The notes beneath the pieces are model-generated. The model was not told the origin of the DNA. It did not search any database and saw only the letters and a list, made by a program, of their open reading frames with translations. This document shows positions 16,582 through 25,578 of a DNA stretch of 64,000 nucleotides, piece after piece. This DNA comes from Pseudomonas sp. JUb42 (GTDB taxonomy: Bacteria; Pseudomonadota; Gammaproteobacteria; Pseudomonadales; Pseudomonadaceae): the NCBI RefSeq assembly GCF_024807945.1, contig NZ_JANUFD010000007.1:355080-419079 (forward strand), given 5' to 3'. Both the position numbers and the translations under genes were made by a program. How positions within the stretch are numbered: position 1 is the first letter of the stretch; each line of letters begins with the position of its first letter.

Positions 16582-17460
16582 GTGCAATGGAATCTTGAGC
16601 ATATCCGCCTGTTTGTCAGCGTCGCCGAGCAGCGCTCCTTTTCGGCGGTGGCGCGGGATATGAAGCGCGCACAGTCGGCGGTCAGCAACGCCATCGCCTT
16701 GTTGGAGGCGGACTTGGGGGTCAGCCTGTTCGATCGCAGCAGCGGGCGTCAGCCACGCTTGACCGAGGCGGGCAGCGCGTTGCTTGAAGAAGCGCGGGAG
16801 GTCTTGCGTCAGTGCGAACGTCTGGATGGCCGTGCCCTGGCTCTGCTGCGCGGAGAGGAAGCGCGGCTGCGCCTGGCCCATGACGAGGCGATGCCTTATC
16901 TGCCGGTCCTCGATAGCCTGGAAGCCTTGGCTGAGCGTTACCCCAGTGTCGAAGTGCAACTGGCCAGTGCGGCTCAGGGCGACGTGGCGCGCAAGTTATT
17001 GGAGCGGCGGGCCGACCTGGGACTGCTGTTTCACCATGAGCAAATGCCCGAAGCATTGGAGCGTCAGGTGCTGGGCAGTGTCGAGATGGTCACGGTCTGT
17101 GCCGTTGGTCATCCATTGGCATCCGAGCGGCGTATTGGTCGCCAGCAACTGGCCCGTCATCGGCAGATCGCCCCGCAGCAGAGCGGTTATCCCGGCAGTG
17201 AGCAGCTCAGCCCGCAGATGTGGCGCGCCGACAGTTTCTACTTCATGGCTGAGCTGCTGATGCGCGGGTTGGGCTGGGCCTGGCTGCCGCGCCATGTAGT
17301 GCAGTACCCGGCGTATCAGAACCTGATGGTTGAACTGGTCAGCGACTGGACGCCGCCGTCACTGGTGGTGGAAATGGTCTGGCGCCGCGATCAACCCCTG
17401 GGCCCGGCCGCGCGCTGGCTGGCCGAATGTTTTGCAAGGCATTTGCGGGCCATTGGCTGA
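16582..17460 (+). CDS. LysR family transcriptional regulator
   Basis: A 292-residue regulator with an N-terminal winged helix-turn-helix (residues about 4-62: HIRLFVSVAEQRSFSAVARD, AQSAVSNAIALLE) and a C-terminal periplasmic-binding-like effector domain. It starts with GTG followed by QWNLEHIRLF. It is divergent from the SMR gene, so it probably controls that pump; the effector is unknown. Synteny matches PA4989. waaA follows after 14 bases on the same strand, but has an unrelated role. Confidence 0.9.
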   Translation: MQWNLEHIRLFVSVAEQRSFSAVARDMKRAQSAVSNAIALLEADLGVSLFDRSSGRQPRLTEAGSALLEEAREVLRQCERLDGRALALLRGEEARLRLAHDEAMPYLPVLDSLEALAERYPSVEVQLASAAQGDVARKLLERRADLGLLFHHEQMPEALERQVLGSVEMVTVCAVGHPLASERRIGRQQLARHRQIAPQQSGYPGSEQLSPQMWRADSFYFMAELLMRGLGWAWLPRHVVQYPAYQNLMVELVSDWTPPSLVVEMVWRRDQPLGPAARWLAECFARHLRAIG

Positions 17461-17474
17461 TAGACTTCGCGCCC

Positions 17475-18749
17475 ATGAATAGAACGCTATATACCCTGCT
17501 GTTTCATCTCGGTCTGCCTCTGGTGGCTTTGCGCCTGTGGTTGCGCGCGCGCAAGGCGCCGGCTTATGCCAAACGTATCGGCGAGCGCTTCGCTATCGGC
17601 CTGCCTGCCATGCAGCGCGGCGGTATCTGGGTGCATGCGGTGTCGGTGGGCGAGAGCATCGCCGCCGCGCCGATGATCCGCGCGCTGCTGCAACGTTATC
17701 CACAGCTGCCGATCACCGTGACCTGCATGACGCCAACGGGGTCGGAGCGTATCCAGGCGCTGTTCGCCAACGAGCCGCGCATCCAGCACTGCTACCTGCC
17801 TTATGACCTGCCGTGGGCGGCGGGGCGCTTTCTTGAGCGTGTGCAGCCGTGTCTGGGCGTGATCATGGAAACCGAGCTGTGGCCCAACCATATCCATCAG
17901 TGTGCCAAGCGCGGGATTGCGGTGGTGCTGGCCAATGCCAGGTTGTCCGAGCGCTCGGCCCGTGGCTATGCCCGTTTTGCCGGGCTGACCCTGCCAATGC
18001 TGGCTGAAATGAGCCTGTTCGCCGTACAGACCGAAGCCGAGGCCGAGCGTTTCCGCGCCCTGGGCGCGCGGCCCGAGTGCGTGACGGTGACCGGCTCGAT
18101 CAAGTTCGACCTGACCATCGACGCGCAGTTGCTCGAACGCGCCAGCGAGTTGCGCGAACAATGGCAGGCCAGCCAGCGTCCGGTGTGGATTGCTGCCAGT
18201 ACCCACATTGGCGAAGACGAAAGCGTATTGGCCGCCCATCGTCAGCTGCTCGCCAGCCATGCCGATGCGCTGCTGATCCTGGTGCCGCGCCACCCTGAAC
18301 GTTTCGACAGCGTGTTCGCTCTGTGTCAGCAGCAGGGCTTCAGCACCGTGCGCCGCTCCAGCCGACAGTTGGTGGATATGTCGACCTCGGTGCTGCTCGG
18401 CGACAGCATGGGTGAGCTGCTGTTTCTCTATGCCTTGGCCGACAGCGCCTTTGTTGGCGGCAGCCTGGTGCCCAACGGCGGCCATAACCTCTTGGAACCG
18501 GCGGCACTGGCCAAGCCGGTGTTGAGCGGGCCGCATCTGTTCAACTTTCTGGAAATTGCCGCGATGTTGCGCAATGCGCAGGCGCTGGTTGAGGTCTGCG
18601 ATGGCGTCAGTTTGGGCGCCGCCGTGCAGCGCCTGTTCGAACACCCACAGCAGGCCCGGCAGATGGCCGAGGCAGGGCTGGCGGTGATGAAGGCCAATCA
18701 GGGGGCGTTGAACCGATTGCTGGAGGGGATTGCGCGGTTGATGCCTTAA
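17475..18749 (+). CDS. waaA: 3-deoxy-D-manno-octulosonic acid (Kdo) transferase WaaA
   Basis: A 424-residue inner-membrane-associated GT30 enzyme that adds two Kdo residues to lipid IVA. An N-terminal hydrophobic anchor (LYTLLFHLGLPLVAL) is followed by HAVSVGE with the catalytic glutamate, and the donor-site region GGSLVPNGGHNLLEPAALAKP near the C-terminus. Length is normal for the family. ATG 17475 gives MNRTLYTLLF; no strong Shine-Dalgarno is seen, so coupling to the preceding LysR gene 14 bases upstream is possible. Together with hldE and msbA it gives this window three essential LPS functions. Confidence 0.95.
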   Translation: MNRTLYTLLFHLGLPLVALRLWLRARKAPAYAKRIGERFAIGLPAMQRGGIWVHAVSVGESIAAAPMIRALLQRYPQLPITVTCMTPTGSERIQALFANEPRIQHCYLPYDLPWAAGRFLERVQPCLGVIMETELWPNHIHQCAKRGIAVVLANARLSERSARGYARFAGLTLPMLAEMSLFAVQTEAEAERFRALGARPECVTVTGSIKFDLTIDAQLLERASELREQWQASQRPVWIAASTHIGEDESVLAAHRQLLASHADALLILVPRHPERFDSVFALCQQQGFSTVRRSSRQLVDMSTSVLLGDSMGELLFLYALADSAFVGGSLVPNGGHNLLEPAALAKPVLSGPHLFNFLEIAAMLRNAQALVEVCDGVSLGAAVQRLFEHPQQARQMAEAGLAVMKANQGALNRLLEGIARLMP

Positions 18750-18777
18750 GGCGAGAGCGCGGCGAATATCGAACCCC

Positions 18778-18867
18778 TGGGAGCCGCCTTGGTGGCGATC
18801 GAGTGCGAAGCGCTCGCAATGGCGTCAGTGACTGATCCGACGCTATCGCCAGCAAGCCGGCTCCCAC
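18778..18867. repeat. REP pair, GGAGCCGGCTTG class
   Basis: An imperfect inverted pair: TGGGAGCCGCCTTGGTGGCG on the left and CGCCAGCAAGCCGGCTCCCA on the right, with an inner hairpin GTGCGAAGCGCTCGCA. It occupies the gap between the convergent waaA and tolC genes. No clear uridine-tailed terminator is visible in this gap. Confidence 0.8.
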
Positions 18868-18895
18868 AATAGATCGCGCTCCAATCAAGTATTAC

Positions 18896-20335
18896 TCAAC
18901 GCTTGCCCGGCTTATCGAAATTCTTCTGCGCCAGGGTCGCGAGGTCCGGTGGCAGGAAGTCTTTGTCCGGGTTGTAGTCGGCCTTGAGGTAATGCGACAG
19001 GTCCTGCAGGTCGCTGGGGCTCAAGGTCCCGGCGGCCTGTTTCAGGCGCAGGTTGTCGATGATGTAGTCATAGCGCGTGTTGTTGTAGTCGCGCACCGAG
19101 GCATAGAGCTGACGCTGGGCGTCGAGCACGTCGACGATGTTGCGCGTACCGACCTGATAACCGATCTCCGTGGCCTCCAGAGCGCTCTGGTTGGAAATGA
19201 TCGACTGCTTGCGTGCCTGGACCTGCTCGACATCGGTATTGACCGCGCGGTGCAGGTTGCGGGTGTTTTCCACCACCTGGCGGCGCAGGCTTTCGCGCTG
19301 CTGCTCGCTCTGGCTCAGGCGCGCATAGGCTTCGCGCACTTGCGAGCTGGTCAGGCCGCCGCTGTAGAGCGGGATATTCAGTTCCAGGCCGATGCTGCGT
19401 TGCTCGACGTCACCGCCGTAGTTCTGCCCGGTGTAGTTGGGGTTGCTGAAGCCCAGGGCGTCGTTGTCGCCGCGCTTGTAACTGACCACCGCATCCACGG
19501 TCGGCGCATGCCCGGCCTTGCGCTGGCGCAGGGTTTCTTCGGCGGCGCTGACCGCGTAGTTGCTGGCCTGCAGATTGAGGTTCTGCTGCGAGGCGGTATC
19601 GACCCAGGCCTTGGCGTCGTTGGGCGTCGGCGGCAGCACCGGCAGGGTGTGAACGATGCCTTCGATGGCGTTGTAATCGCGGTTGGTCAGGGTTACCAGG
19701 GCTTGGAAGGCATCTTCGACCCGCTGCTTGGCAACGATCCGGTTGGCCCGGGAGGTGTCGTAACCAGCCTGAGCCTGGAGCACGTCGGTCTTGTCCGACA
19801 GGCCGACGTCGAAGCGTTCGTTGGCCTGGTCCAGCTGACGTTTGAACGCCGCTTCTTCGGCCTTGGCCGTGGCCAGGTTGTCCTGGGCGCGCAGTACCGT
19901 GAAATAGAACTCGGCACTTTGCAGGATCAGGTTCTGCTCGGTTGCCGACAGCTGCAAGGCCGCCTGCTCATTAACCGCTTTGGCGGCCTTGAGCTGGAAC
20001 CAGCGGTCGGCGCGGAAAACCGGTTGGGCCAGAGTGGCCTGATAGACCACGCCGCTGCGGGTCGCGGTGACATCCGGGCGATCGATGCTGGTGCGGGTGT
20101 TATTGATGCTGCTGCCAGCGGACAGGTTCGGCAGCAAACCGGCACGGGCCTGGGGCACGACTTCCTTGCGCGCATCGTAGTCGGCGCGGGAGGCTGCCAG
20201 GTCGGCGTTGTTACTCACCGCCTCGTTGTAGACATTGACCAGCCCGGTCTGGATCGGCGCGGGGAGTTCGGCAGCCCAGGCCAGACCGGTGGAGGCACAC
20301 GACACGGCGACAGCCAATGAAAGTTTGCGCAGCAT
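18896..20335 (-). CDS. tolC: TolC family outer membrane efflux protein
   Basis: A 479-residue outer-membrane channel of type I secretion and multidrug efflux systems. An N-terminal signal peptide (MLRKLSLAVAV...LAWA) is cleaved before AELPAPIQTG. Two repeated OEP units of long helices follow, with LPNLSAGSS and the second-repeat counterpart AGHAPTVDAVV, and IGYQVGTRNIVDVLDAQRQL near the C-terminus. ATG 20335 has AGGGAA seven bases upstream. It stands alone and is divergent from thiC. Its position beside thiC matches PA4974 (OpmH-like). Partner transporters are not in the window. Confidence 0.93.
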   Translation of the reverse strand: MLRKLSLAVAVSCASTGLAWAAELPAPIQTGLVNVYNEAVSNNADLAASRADYDARKEVVPQARAGLLPNLSAGSSINNTRTSIDRPDVTATRSGVVYQATLAQPVFRADRWFQLKAAKAVNEQAALQLSATEQNLILQSAEFYFTVLRAQDNLATAKAEEAAFKRQLDQANERFDVGLSDKTDVLQAQAGYDTSRANRIVAKQRVEDAFQALVTLTNRDYNAIEGIVHTLPVLPPTPNDAKAWVDTASQQNLNLQASNYAVSAAEETLRQRKAGHAPTVDAVVSYKRGDNDALGFSNPNYTGQNYGGDVEQRSIGLELNIPLYSGGLTSSQVREAYARLSQSEQQRESLRRQVVENTRNLHRAVNTDVEQVQARKQSIISNQSALEATEIGYQVGTRNIVDVLDAQRQLYASVRDYNNTRYDYIIDNLRLKQAAGTLSPSDLQDLSHYLKADYNPDKDFLPPDLATLAQKNFDKPGKR

Positions 20336-20490
20336 GGTGCATTCCCTGTTCGTAATTGTTCTGGCCCGCAATAGGCTAGGGAGTGTAGTGGCAGAGCTGT
20401 CTTGCAAACAATCCGGCATATCGGCCATTTATCGAAGGATTGAGCATAAGACTGGCGTTTTGGCAGTGGCAAAGTCTAGACTTGCCCCGT

Positions 20491-20579
20491 TCTTGTCGGG
20501 GTGCCTTGCGAAGAGGCTGAGATCGGTTATCCGGATCCCGTTGAACCTGATCAGGTTAGCGCCTGCGTAGGGAACAAGA
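20491..20579 (+). promoter_or_regulatory. TPP riboswitch (THI element) upstream of thiC
   Basis: The conserved thi-box is nearly complete: CGGGGTGCC, then GGCTGAGATCGG, CCCGTTGAACCTGATC, AGGTTAGC and CCTGCGTAGGGAAC. Closing stem P1 pairs 20491-20496 with 20574-20579 (TCTTGT/ACAAGA). It binds thiamine pyrophosphate and lowers thiC expression. A 167-base leader follows before thiC. It contains a hairpin TGTTCAA-AAA-TTGAACA at 20626-20642 without a uridine run, and the thiC ribosome site (GGAGAG at 20735) is close to the start, so control could be by translation or Rho-dependent termination. Confidence 0.97.
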
Positions 20580-20746
20580 TTTCTCGTCTCCCGGCGAGTC
20601 CTCTTGAGTGCCGTCCGGGGTCGATTGTTCAAAAATTGAACAGTTCTCCGTTGCTCGTCACTCAGCACTGCTCAAGGTGCGTCCGTCCGTCATTCAGGTT
20701 CTCCCTCCGACAAATCAAGCCGCCGCTGATGTCTGGAGAGCCCGTG

Positions 20747-22636
20747 ATGAGTACAAAAGCAAAAAACACAATTCATTTGAGTGAGTCTGCCCAGGTCGAC
20801 TCGGGATCGGTACAACCGTTTACCCGCTCGCAAAAAATCTATGTCCAGGGTTCGCGCCCGGACATCCGCGTGCCGATGCGCGAAGTCACCCTCGATGTCA
20901 CACCGACCGACTTCGGCGGCGAGATCAACGCGCCGGTCACTGTCTATGACACGTCTGGCCCGTACACCGACCCCAACGTCATCATTGATGTGCGCAAAGG
21001 CCTGGCCGACGTGCGCTCGCCGTGGATCGACTCGCGCAACGACACCGAGCGCCTGCCGGGCCTGAGCTCCAACTTCGGCCAGCAGCGCCTGAACGACGCC
21101 GAATTGACCGCCCTGCGTTTCGCCCATGTGCACAACCCGCGCCGCGCCAAGGCCGGGGCCAACGTGAGCCAGATGCACTATGCGCGGCAGGGCATCATTA
21201 CCGCCGAGATGGAATACGTCGCCATCCGCGAAAACATGAAGCTGCAGGAAGCCCGCGCAGCCGGTCTGCTCAAGCAGCAGCATGCCGGTCACAGCTTTGG
21301 CGCGAGTATCCCGAAGGAAATCACCGCCGAGTTCGTCCGCGAGGAAATCGCCCGTGGTCGCGCGATCATCCCGGCCAATATCAACCACGTCGAACTGGAA
21401 CCGATGATCATCGGCCGTAACTTCCTGGTGAAGATCAACGGCAATATCGGTAACAGCGCGCTGGGTTCTTCCATCGAAGAAGAAGTGGCCAAGCTGACCT
21501 GGGGTATTCGCTGGGGTTCGGACACGGTCATGGACCTGTCCACCGGCAAACACATCCATGAAACCCGCGAGTGGATCATCCGCAACTCGCCGGTGCCGAT
21601 CGGTACGGTGCCGATCTATCAGGCTCTGGAGAAAGTCGGCGGCGCGGCCGAAGACCTGACCTGGGAGCTGTTCCGCGACACCCTGATCGAACAGGCCGAG
21701 CAGGGCGTGGATTACTTCACCATCCACGCTGGTGTATTGCTGCGCTATGTCCCGCTGACCGCCAAGCGTGTGACAGGCATCGTCAGCCGCGGCGGTTCGA
21801 TCATGGCCAAGTGGTGCCTGGCGCATCACAAGGAAAACTTCCTTTACACCCATTTCGAAGACATCTGCGAAATCATGAAGGCCTACGACGTCAGCTTCTC
21901 GCTGGGTGATGGCCTGCGTCCGGGCTCGATTGCCGACGCTAACGATGAAGCGCAGTTCGGCGAACTGGAAACCCTCGGCGAACTGACCAAGATCGCCTGG
22001 AAGCACGACGTGCAGACCATGATCGAAGGCCCGGGCCATGTGCCGATGCAGCTGATCAAGGAGAACATGGACAAGCAGCTGGAGTGCTGCGATGAGGCGC
22101 CGTTCTACACCCTCGGCCCGCTGACTACCGATATTGCACCCGGCTACGACCACATTACCTCCGGTATCGGGGCGGCAATGATCGGCTGGTTCGGTTGCGC
22201 CATGCTCTGCTACGTCACGCCCAAGGAACACTTGGGCCTGCCGAACAAGGATGACGTCAAGACCGGCATCATCACCTACAAGATCGCCGCCCACGCGGCC
22301 GACCTTGCCAAGGGCCACCCCGGTGCGCAGATCCGCGACAACGCCCTGAGCAAGGCGCGTTTCGAGTTCCGTTGGGAAGACCAGTTCAACCTTGGCCTGG
22401 ATCCGGACACCGCGCGCTCGTATCACGACGAGACCCTGCCGAAAGACTCGGCCAAGGTCGCGCATTTCTGCTCCATGTGCGGGCCAAAGTTCTGCTCGAT
22501 GAAAATCACCCAGGAAGTTCGCGAATACGCGGCCAATCAGAAGATCGAGGCGCTGGACGTGTCGGTGCAAGAGGGCATGCGCGAACAGGCTGAGCGGTTC
22601 AAGCAGGAAGGTAGTCAGTTGTATAAAAAAGTCTAA
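20747..22636 (+). CDS. thiC: Phosphomethylpyrimidine synthase ThiC
   Basis: A 629-residue radical SAM enzyme that converts aminoimidazole ribotide to the pyrimidine phosphate (HMP-P) half of thiamine. The C-terminal cluster-binding motif CSMCGPKFCSM, about 60 residues from the end, carries the three cysteines of the [4Fe-4S] centre. Core motifs RGGSIMAKWCLAHHKENFLY and EGPGHVPMQLIKENM are intact. ATG 20747 follows GGAGAG by eight bases; longer frames would translate the riboswitch and are rejected. It is controlled by the upstream TPP riboswitch and is followed by the permease cytX in the same direction. Confidence 0.98.
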   Translation: MSTKAKNTIHLSESAQVDSGSVQPFTRSQKIYVQGSRPDIRVPMREVTLDVTPTDFGGEINAPVTVYDTSGPYTDPNVIIDVRKGLADVRSPWIDSRNDTERLPGLSSNFGQQRLNDAELTALRFAHVHNPRRAKAGANVSQMHYARQGIITAEMEYVAIRENMKLQEARAAGLLKQQHAGHSFGASIPKEITAEFVREEIARGRAIIPANINHVELEPMIIGRNFLVKINGNIGNSALGSSIEEEVAKLTWGIRWGSDTVMDLSTGKHIHETREWIIRNSPVPIGTVPIYQALEKVGGAAEDLTWELFRDTLIEQAEQGVDYFTIHAGVLLRYVPLTAKRVTGIVSRGGSIMAKWCLAHHKENFLYTHFEDICEIMKAYDVSFSLGDGLRPGSIADANDEAQFGELETLGELTKIAWKHDVQTMIEGPGHVPMQLIKENMDKQLECCDEAPFYTLGPLTTDIAPGYDHITSGIGAAMIGWFGCAMLCYVTPKEHLGLPNKDDVKTGIITYKIAAHAADLAKGHPGAQIRDNALSKARFEFRWEDQFNLGLDPDTARSYHDETLPKDSAKVAHFCSMCGPKFCSMKITQEVREYAANQKIEALDVSVQEGMREQAERFKQEGSQLYKKV

Positions 22637-22646
22637 GCCGCAAGAG

Positions 22647-22706
22647 GCAAGCTACAAGCGGCAAGAAAAAGCAGTGCTGCTTTTTGCTTCAGACTTGTAG
22701 CTTGCC
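22647..22706. repeat. Palindromic repeat between thiC and cytX
   Basis: Outer arms GGCAAGCTACAAG (22647-22659) and CTTGTAGCTTGCC (22694-22706) are perfect complements over 13 bp. Inside is a hairpin AAAAAGCA...TGCTTTTT ending in five T residues. A further GCTTGCCGC follows. It is of the GCAAGCTACAAG repeat type common in pseudomonads and could terminate or attenuate transcription from thiC into cytX. Confidence 0.75.
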
Positions 22707-22744
22707 GCTTAAAGCTTGCCGCTGCTCCGTATTGAGATAACAAC

Positions 22745-24034
22745 ATGAACACACCCGGTACTTATTCCCCCGATATCCCCGTCCCCGCAGGCAAGCGTGT
22801 CTTCGGCGGGCGCGATCTATTTTCCCTGTGGTTCTCCCTCGGCATCGGCCTGATGGTTTTGCAGACCGGGGCCTTGCTGGCGCCAGGTCTGGGGCTGTCC
22901 GGCTCGTTACTGGCGATTGTCCTCGGCACCCTGGTGGGTGTCCTGCTGCTGGCGGCGGTGGGGGTGATCGGCAGCGATACGGGCCTGTCGTCCATGGCCG
23001 CGCTCAAGCTCAGCCTGGGCAATCGCGGCGCGGCCTTGCCTGCGGTGCTGAACCTGCTGCAACTGATTGGTTGGGGCGCGTTTGAAATCATCGTCATGCG
23101 CGATGCCGCCAGCCTGCTTGGCGCCAAGGCGTTTGTCGAAGGCAGCCTGTGGGCCAATCCGCTGTTGTGGACACTGATCTTCGGTGCCCTCGCGACCTTG
23201 CTGGCAGTCAGCGGGCCGCTGACTTTCGTGCGGCAGGTGCTGCGCAAGTGGGGCATCTGGCTGTTGCTGGCGGCATGCATCTGGCTGACCTGGAATCTTT
23301 TTGCCAAGGCTGATCTGGCAGCGCTCTGGACGCAGGCCGGTGATGGCTCGCTGCCGTTTGCCGTGGGTTTCGACATCGCCATCGCCATGCCGCTGTCGTG
23401 GCTGCCATTGATTGCCGACTACTCACGCTTCGGCAAGCGCGCCGCTGGCGTCTTTGGCGGTACTGCGCTTGGCTTCTTTATCGGTAACTTCTGGCTGATG
23501 GGCCTGGGCGTGGCCTACACCCTGGCGTTCGCCCCGAGTGGCGAGACCAATGCCCTGCTGCTGGCTCTGGCAGGTGCCGGGATGGGCATTCCATTGTTGC
23601 TGATTTTGCTCGACGAGTCGGAAAACGCCTTTGCCGACATTCACTCGGCGGCGGTGTCCAGCGGGATTCTGTTGAAAGCCAAGGTCGAGCATCTGGCCCT
23701 GGCCATCGGCGTGATCTGCACCCTGATCGCCTGCCTGGCGCCATTGGCGCAGTACCAGAACTTCCTGCTGCTGATCGGCTCGGTGTTTGCGCCGCTGTTC
23801 GGCGTAGTGCTGGTGGATCACTTCATTCTGCGTCGGCGCAGTGCCCAGGTCCGGGCCACGGCGTTGAACGGCATGGCCCTGCTGGCCTGGCTGGGCGGTC
23901 TGGCGACCTACCATTTGCTGGCCAATCTCTACCCTAACGTTGGTGCAACACTGCCAGCGCTGGTTGTGGCTGGCGTGTTGCAGTTCATGCTGGGTAAAGC
24001 CTTCAACCGCGGCCGGGGAACAGTTCCGGCTTGA
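22745..24034 (+). CDS. cytX: Hydroxymethylpyrimidine permease CytX (NCS1 family)
   Basis: A 429-residue inner-membrane transporter with about 12 hydrophobic segments. The NCS1 (purine/cytosine permease) features include a cytoplasmic N-terminus, GLGLSGSLLAIVLGTLVGVLL and LSWLPLIADYSRFGK. Members of the CytX group are linked to thiamine genes and are thought to import the hydroxymethylpyrimidine precursor. Its location directly after the riboswitch-controlled thiC supports that role. The start ATG 22745 is preceded by TTGAGATAACAAC. Its last 32 bases overlap, tail to tail, the end of the lipoprotein gene on the other strand. Confidence 0.88.
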   Translation: MNTPGTYSPDIPVPAGKRVFGGRDLFSLWFSLGIGLMVLQTGALLAPGLGLSGSLLAIVLGTLVGVLLLAAVGVIGSDTGLSSMAALKLSLGNRGAALPAVLNLLQLIGWGAFEIIVMRDAASLLGAKAFVEGSLWANPLLWTLIFGALATLLAVSGPLTFVRQVLRKWGIWLLLAACIWLTWNLFAKADLAALWTQAGDGSLPFAVGFDIAIAMPLSWLPLIADYSRFGKRAAGVFGGTALGFFIGNFWLMGLGVAYTLAFAPSGETNALLLALAGAGMGIPLLLILLDESENAFADIHSAAVSSGILLKAKVEHLALAIGVICTLIACLAPLAQYQNFLLLIGSVFAPLFGVVLVDHFILRRRSAQVRATALNGMALLAWLGGLATYHLLANLYPNVGATLPALVVAGVLQFMLGKAFNRGRGTVPA

Positions 24035-24749
24035 GGATGCCATTGAGCTGCGGATAAGGAATCTTCAGCTCGATGTGGCCCATGGAGTAGGGCGCGATGG
24101 TGTCGACCTGATACTTGAGGATCAGGCCGCCGTAGGTCAGGGCGATGTGGGGGGTCTTCTTGAACGGCCAGGTTTGCAGGAACTGGCTGTCCTGATCCAT
24201 CTTCACGCTGATCAGCCACGCCTGGTGCGCCAGTTGCGCCTTGTCCCAGAACGCCTGCTCCTGGCCCGGCACCAGCATGTCGGCCAGGGTCAGCACCTTG
24301 TGTTGCTGACGCGAGTAGTTGATGAAGGCGCGGCCGGGCGTGCCATGGGCACCGCCGGTGTCCAGATAGCTGGACAGCTCAACCACCACCAGACCGTCAT
24401 GCTGCTCGCGTACCTTGGCCTGCAAGTAGCTGTTGATATGGCCCTGGCTGTCGCGCAGGAATTGCTCCTGATAAGCCTTCAGGGTCGGCAGCACCGGGCC
24501 GCCGCTGTCGCTGCGGGTCAGTTGCAGCAGAGTGCGCTCGACGATGGCGTCCAATTGCGGTTCATCGGCAAAGTGCACGGTATCGATATTGACCAACGGG
24601 CATTCGGCGCTGGTGCAACCCGGCTTGATCACTTCGGAGGCATCGCGCTGGACAGCCAGCGGGGTGCGGTAATTGGGTTGGAAAATGCTCTGGCAGGCGC
24701 CCAGCACAAGGGCCAGCACAACCAGCGATGTAATCCTCAAAAACGACAT
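24003..24749 (-). CDS. RsiV/DUF3298-like lipoprotein
   Basis: A 248-residue lipoprotein. The signal peptide ends in the lipobox LVLGAC at residue 19. The mature part has a DUF4163/DUF3298-like layout: VELSSYLDTGGAHGTPGRAFINY followed by LTLADML and a C-terminal LKIPYPQL. Related domains occur in the anti-sigma factor RsiV and lysozyme-binding proteins, but no anti-sigma region is present here, so the function is unknown. AAGGA lies seven bases before the ATG. It matches PA4972 in place and is divergent from nudF across 199 bases that hold nothing else I recognise. Confidence 0.82.
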   Translation of the reverse strand: MSFLRITSLVVLALVLGACQSIFQPNYRTPLAVQRDASEVIKPGCTSAECPLVNIDTVHFADEPQLDAIVERTLLQLTRSDSGGPVLPTLKAYQEQFLRDSQGHINSYLQAKVREQHDGLVVVELSSYLDTGGAHGTPGRAFINYSRQQHKVLTLADMLVPGQEQAFWDKAQLAHQAWLISVKMDQDSQFLQTWPFKKTPHIALTYGGLILKYQVDTIAPYSMGHIELKIPYPQLNGILKPELFPGRG

Positions 24750-24948
24750 TGATGTTCCTTGGCTTTGGCTATGGAGACGGTATCGCGAGGTGGTTTGACT
24801 GCGTATCCGCTGATCGGTTCGCCGTCCGGCGGATTAGAGTTCTTTTGTGGCCCCGGCGTCCAGTCCGTGTAATGGCAGGGGGCTGCATACTGAGGCCGAT
24901 GCGCGTTAGGATGGCGCGAAGTCTACGATCGCCGCAGTGAGAAACCCT

Positions 24949-25578
24949 ATGAATGACAGCACCCGTTCGACCCCGACCAAGGTTGAGATCAGCCAGCGTG
25001 ACAACTGCTTCAAGGGCTTCTACAAGCTGGATCGCCTGGTCCTGCGCCACGAGCTGTTTGCCGGTGGCATGAGCCGGGAAATCAACCGCGAACTGTTCGT
25101 GCGCCACGACGCCGTCTGCGTGCTGCCCTACGACGCCCGCCATGACGAAGTGGTGCTGATCGAACAGTTCCGCGTCGGTGCCCTGGACAAGGCTGCCAAC
25201 CCGTGGATGGTCGAGCTGGTGGCCGGCCTGATCGATAAAAACGGCGAGCCGCCTGAAGAAGTTGCTCGCCGCGAAGCAGAGGAGGAAGCTGGTCTTACGC
25301 TGCAAACCTTGTGGCCGATTACCAAATATTTTCCTTCGCCGGGCGGCAGTGACGAGTTTGTGCATCTGTACCTGGGCCGCTGCGAAACTCGTGGCGAAAC
25401 CGAGGTTGGGGGCCTGCACGGGCTGGAAGCAGAAGCCGAGGATATTCGCGTGACGGTGTGGGCACTGGACGATGCCCTGCAAGCCGTGCGCGACGGACGA
25501 ATATGCAATGCGGCCACGATCATTGCCTTGCAATGGCTGGCGTTGAACCGTACTGAAGTCAGGGGGCTATGGTCGTGA
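24949..25578 (+). CDS. nudF: ADP-ribose pyrophosphatase NudF
   Basis: A 209-residue cytoplasmic Nudix hydrolase that splits ADP-ribose to AMP and ribose 5-phosphate. The Nudix box is complete: GLIDKNGEPPEEVARREAEEEAGL, here described in two parts, GLIDKNGEPPEEVA and RREAEEEAGL, at about residues 90-115. ATG 24949 gives MNDSTRSTPTKVE; a GTG four codons upstream is less likely. It overlaps the DUF1249 gene by ten bases and starts the group nudF, DUF1249, cpdA, yqiA, parE, which has the same order as in E. coli. Confidence 0.94.
   Translation: MNDSTRSTPTKVEISQRDNCFKGFYKLDRLVLRHELFAGGMSREINRELFVRHDAVCVLPYDARHDEVVLIEQFRVGALDKAANPWMVELVAGLIDKNGEPPEEVARREAEEEAGLTLQTLWPITKYFPSPGGSDEFVHLYLGRCETRGETEVGGLHGLEAEAEDIRVTVWALDDALQAVRDGRICNAATIIALQWLALNRTEVRGLWS

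Noticed and set aside
16489..16959. Longer minus-strand reading that would extend the SMR transporter by 157 residues
   Set aside because: It would run antisense through the LysR gene. The ATG at 16488 has a strong AGGAGA site and gives a normal 110-residue SMR protein.
20501..20746. In-frame N-terminal extension of thiC through the riboswitch
   Set aside because: The bases form a conserved TPP aptamer, and the true start at 20747 has a ribosome site and the family N-terminus.
20690..22570. Long open frame of 626 codons antisense to thiC
   Set aside because: thiC is certain on the other strand, and long antisense frames are common in GC-rich codon-biased genes. The translation has no recognisable domain and is dominated by His, Gln, Arg and Val.
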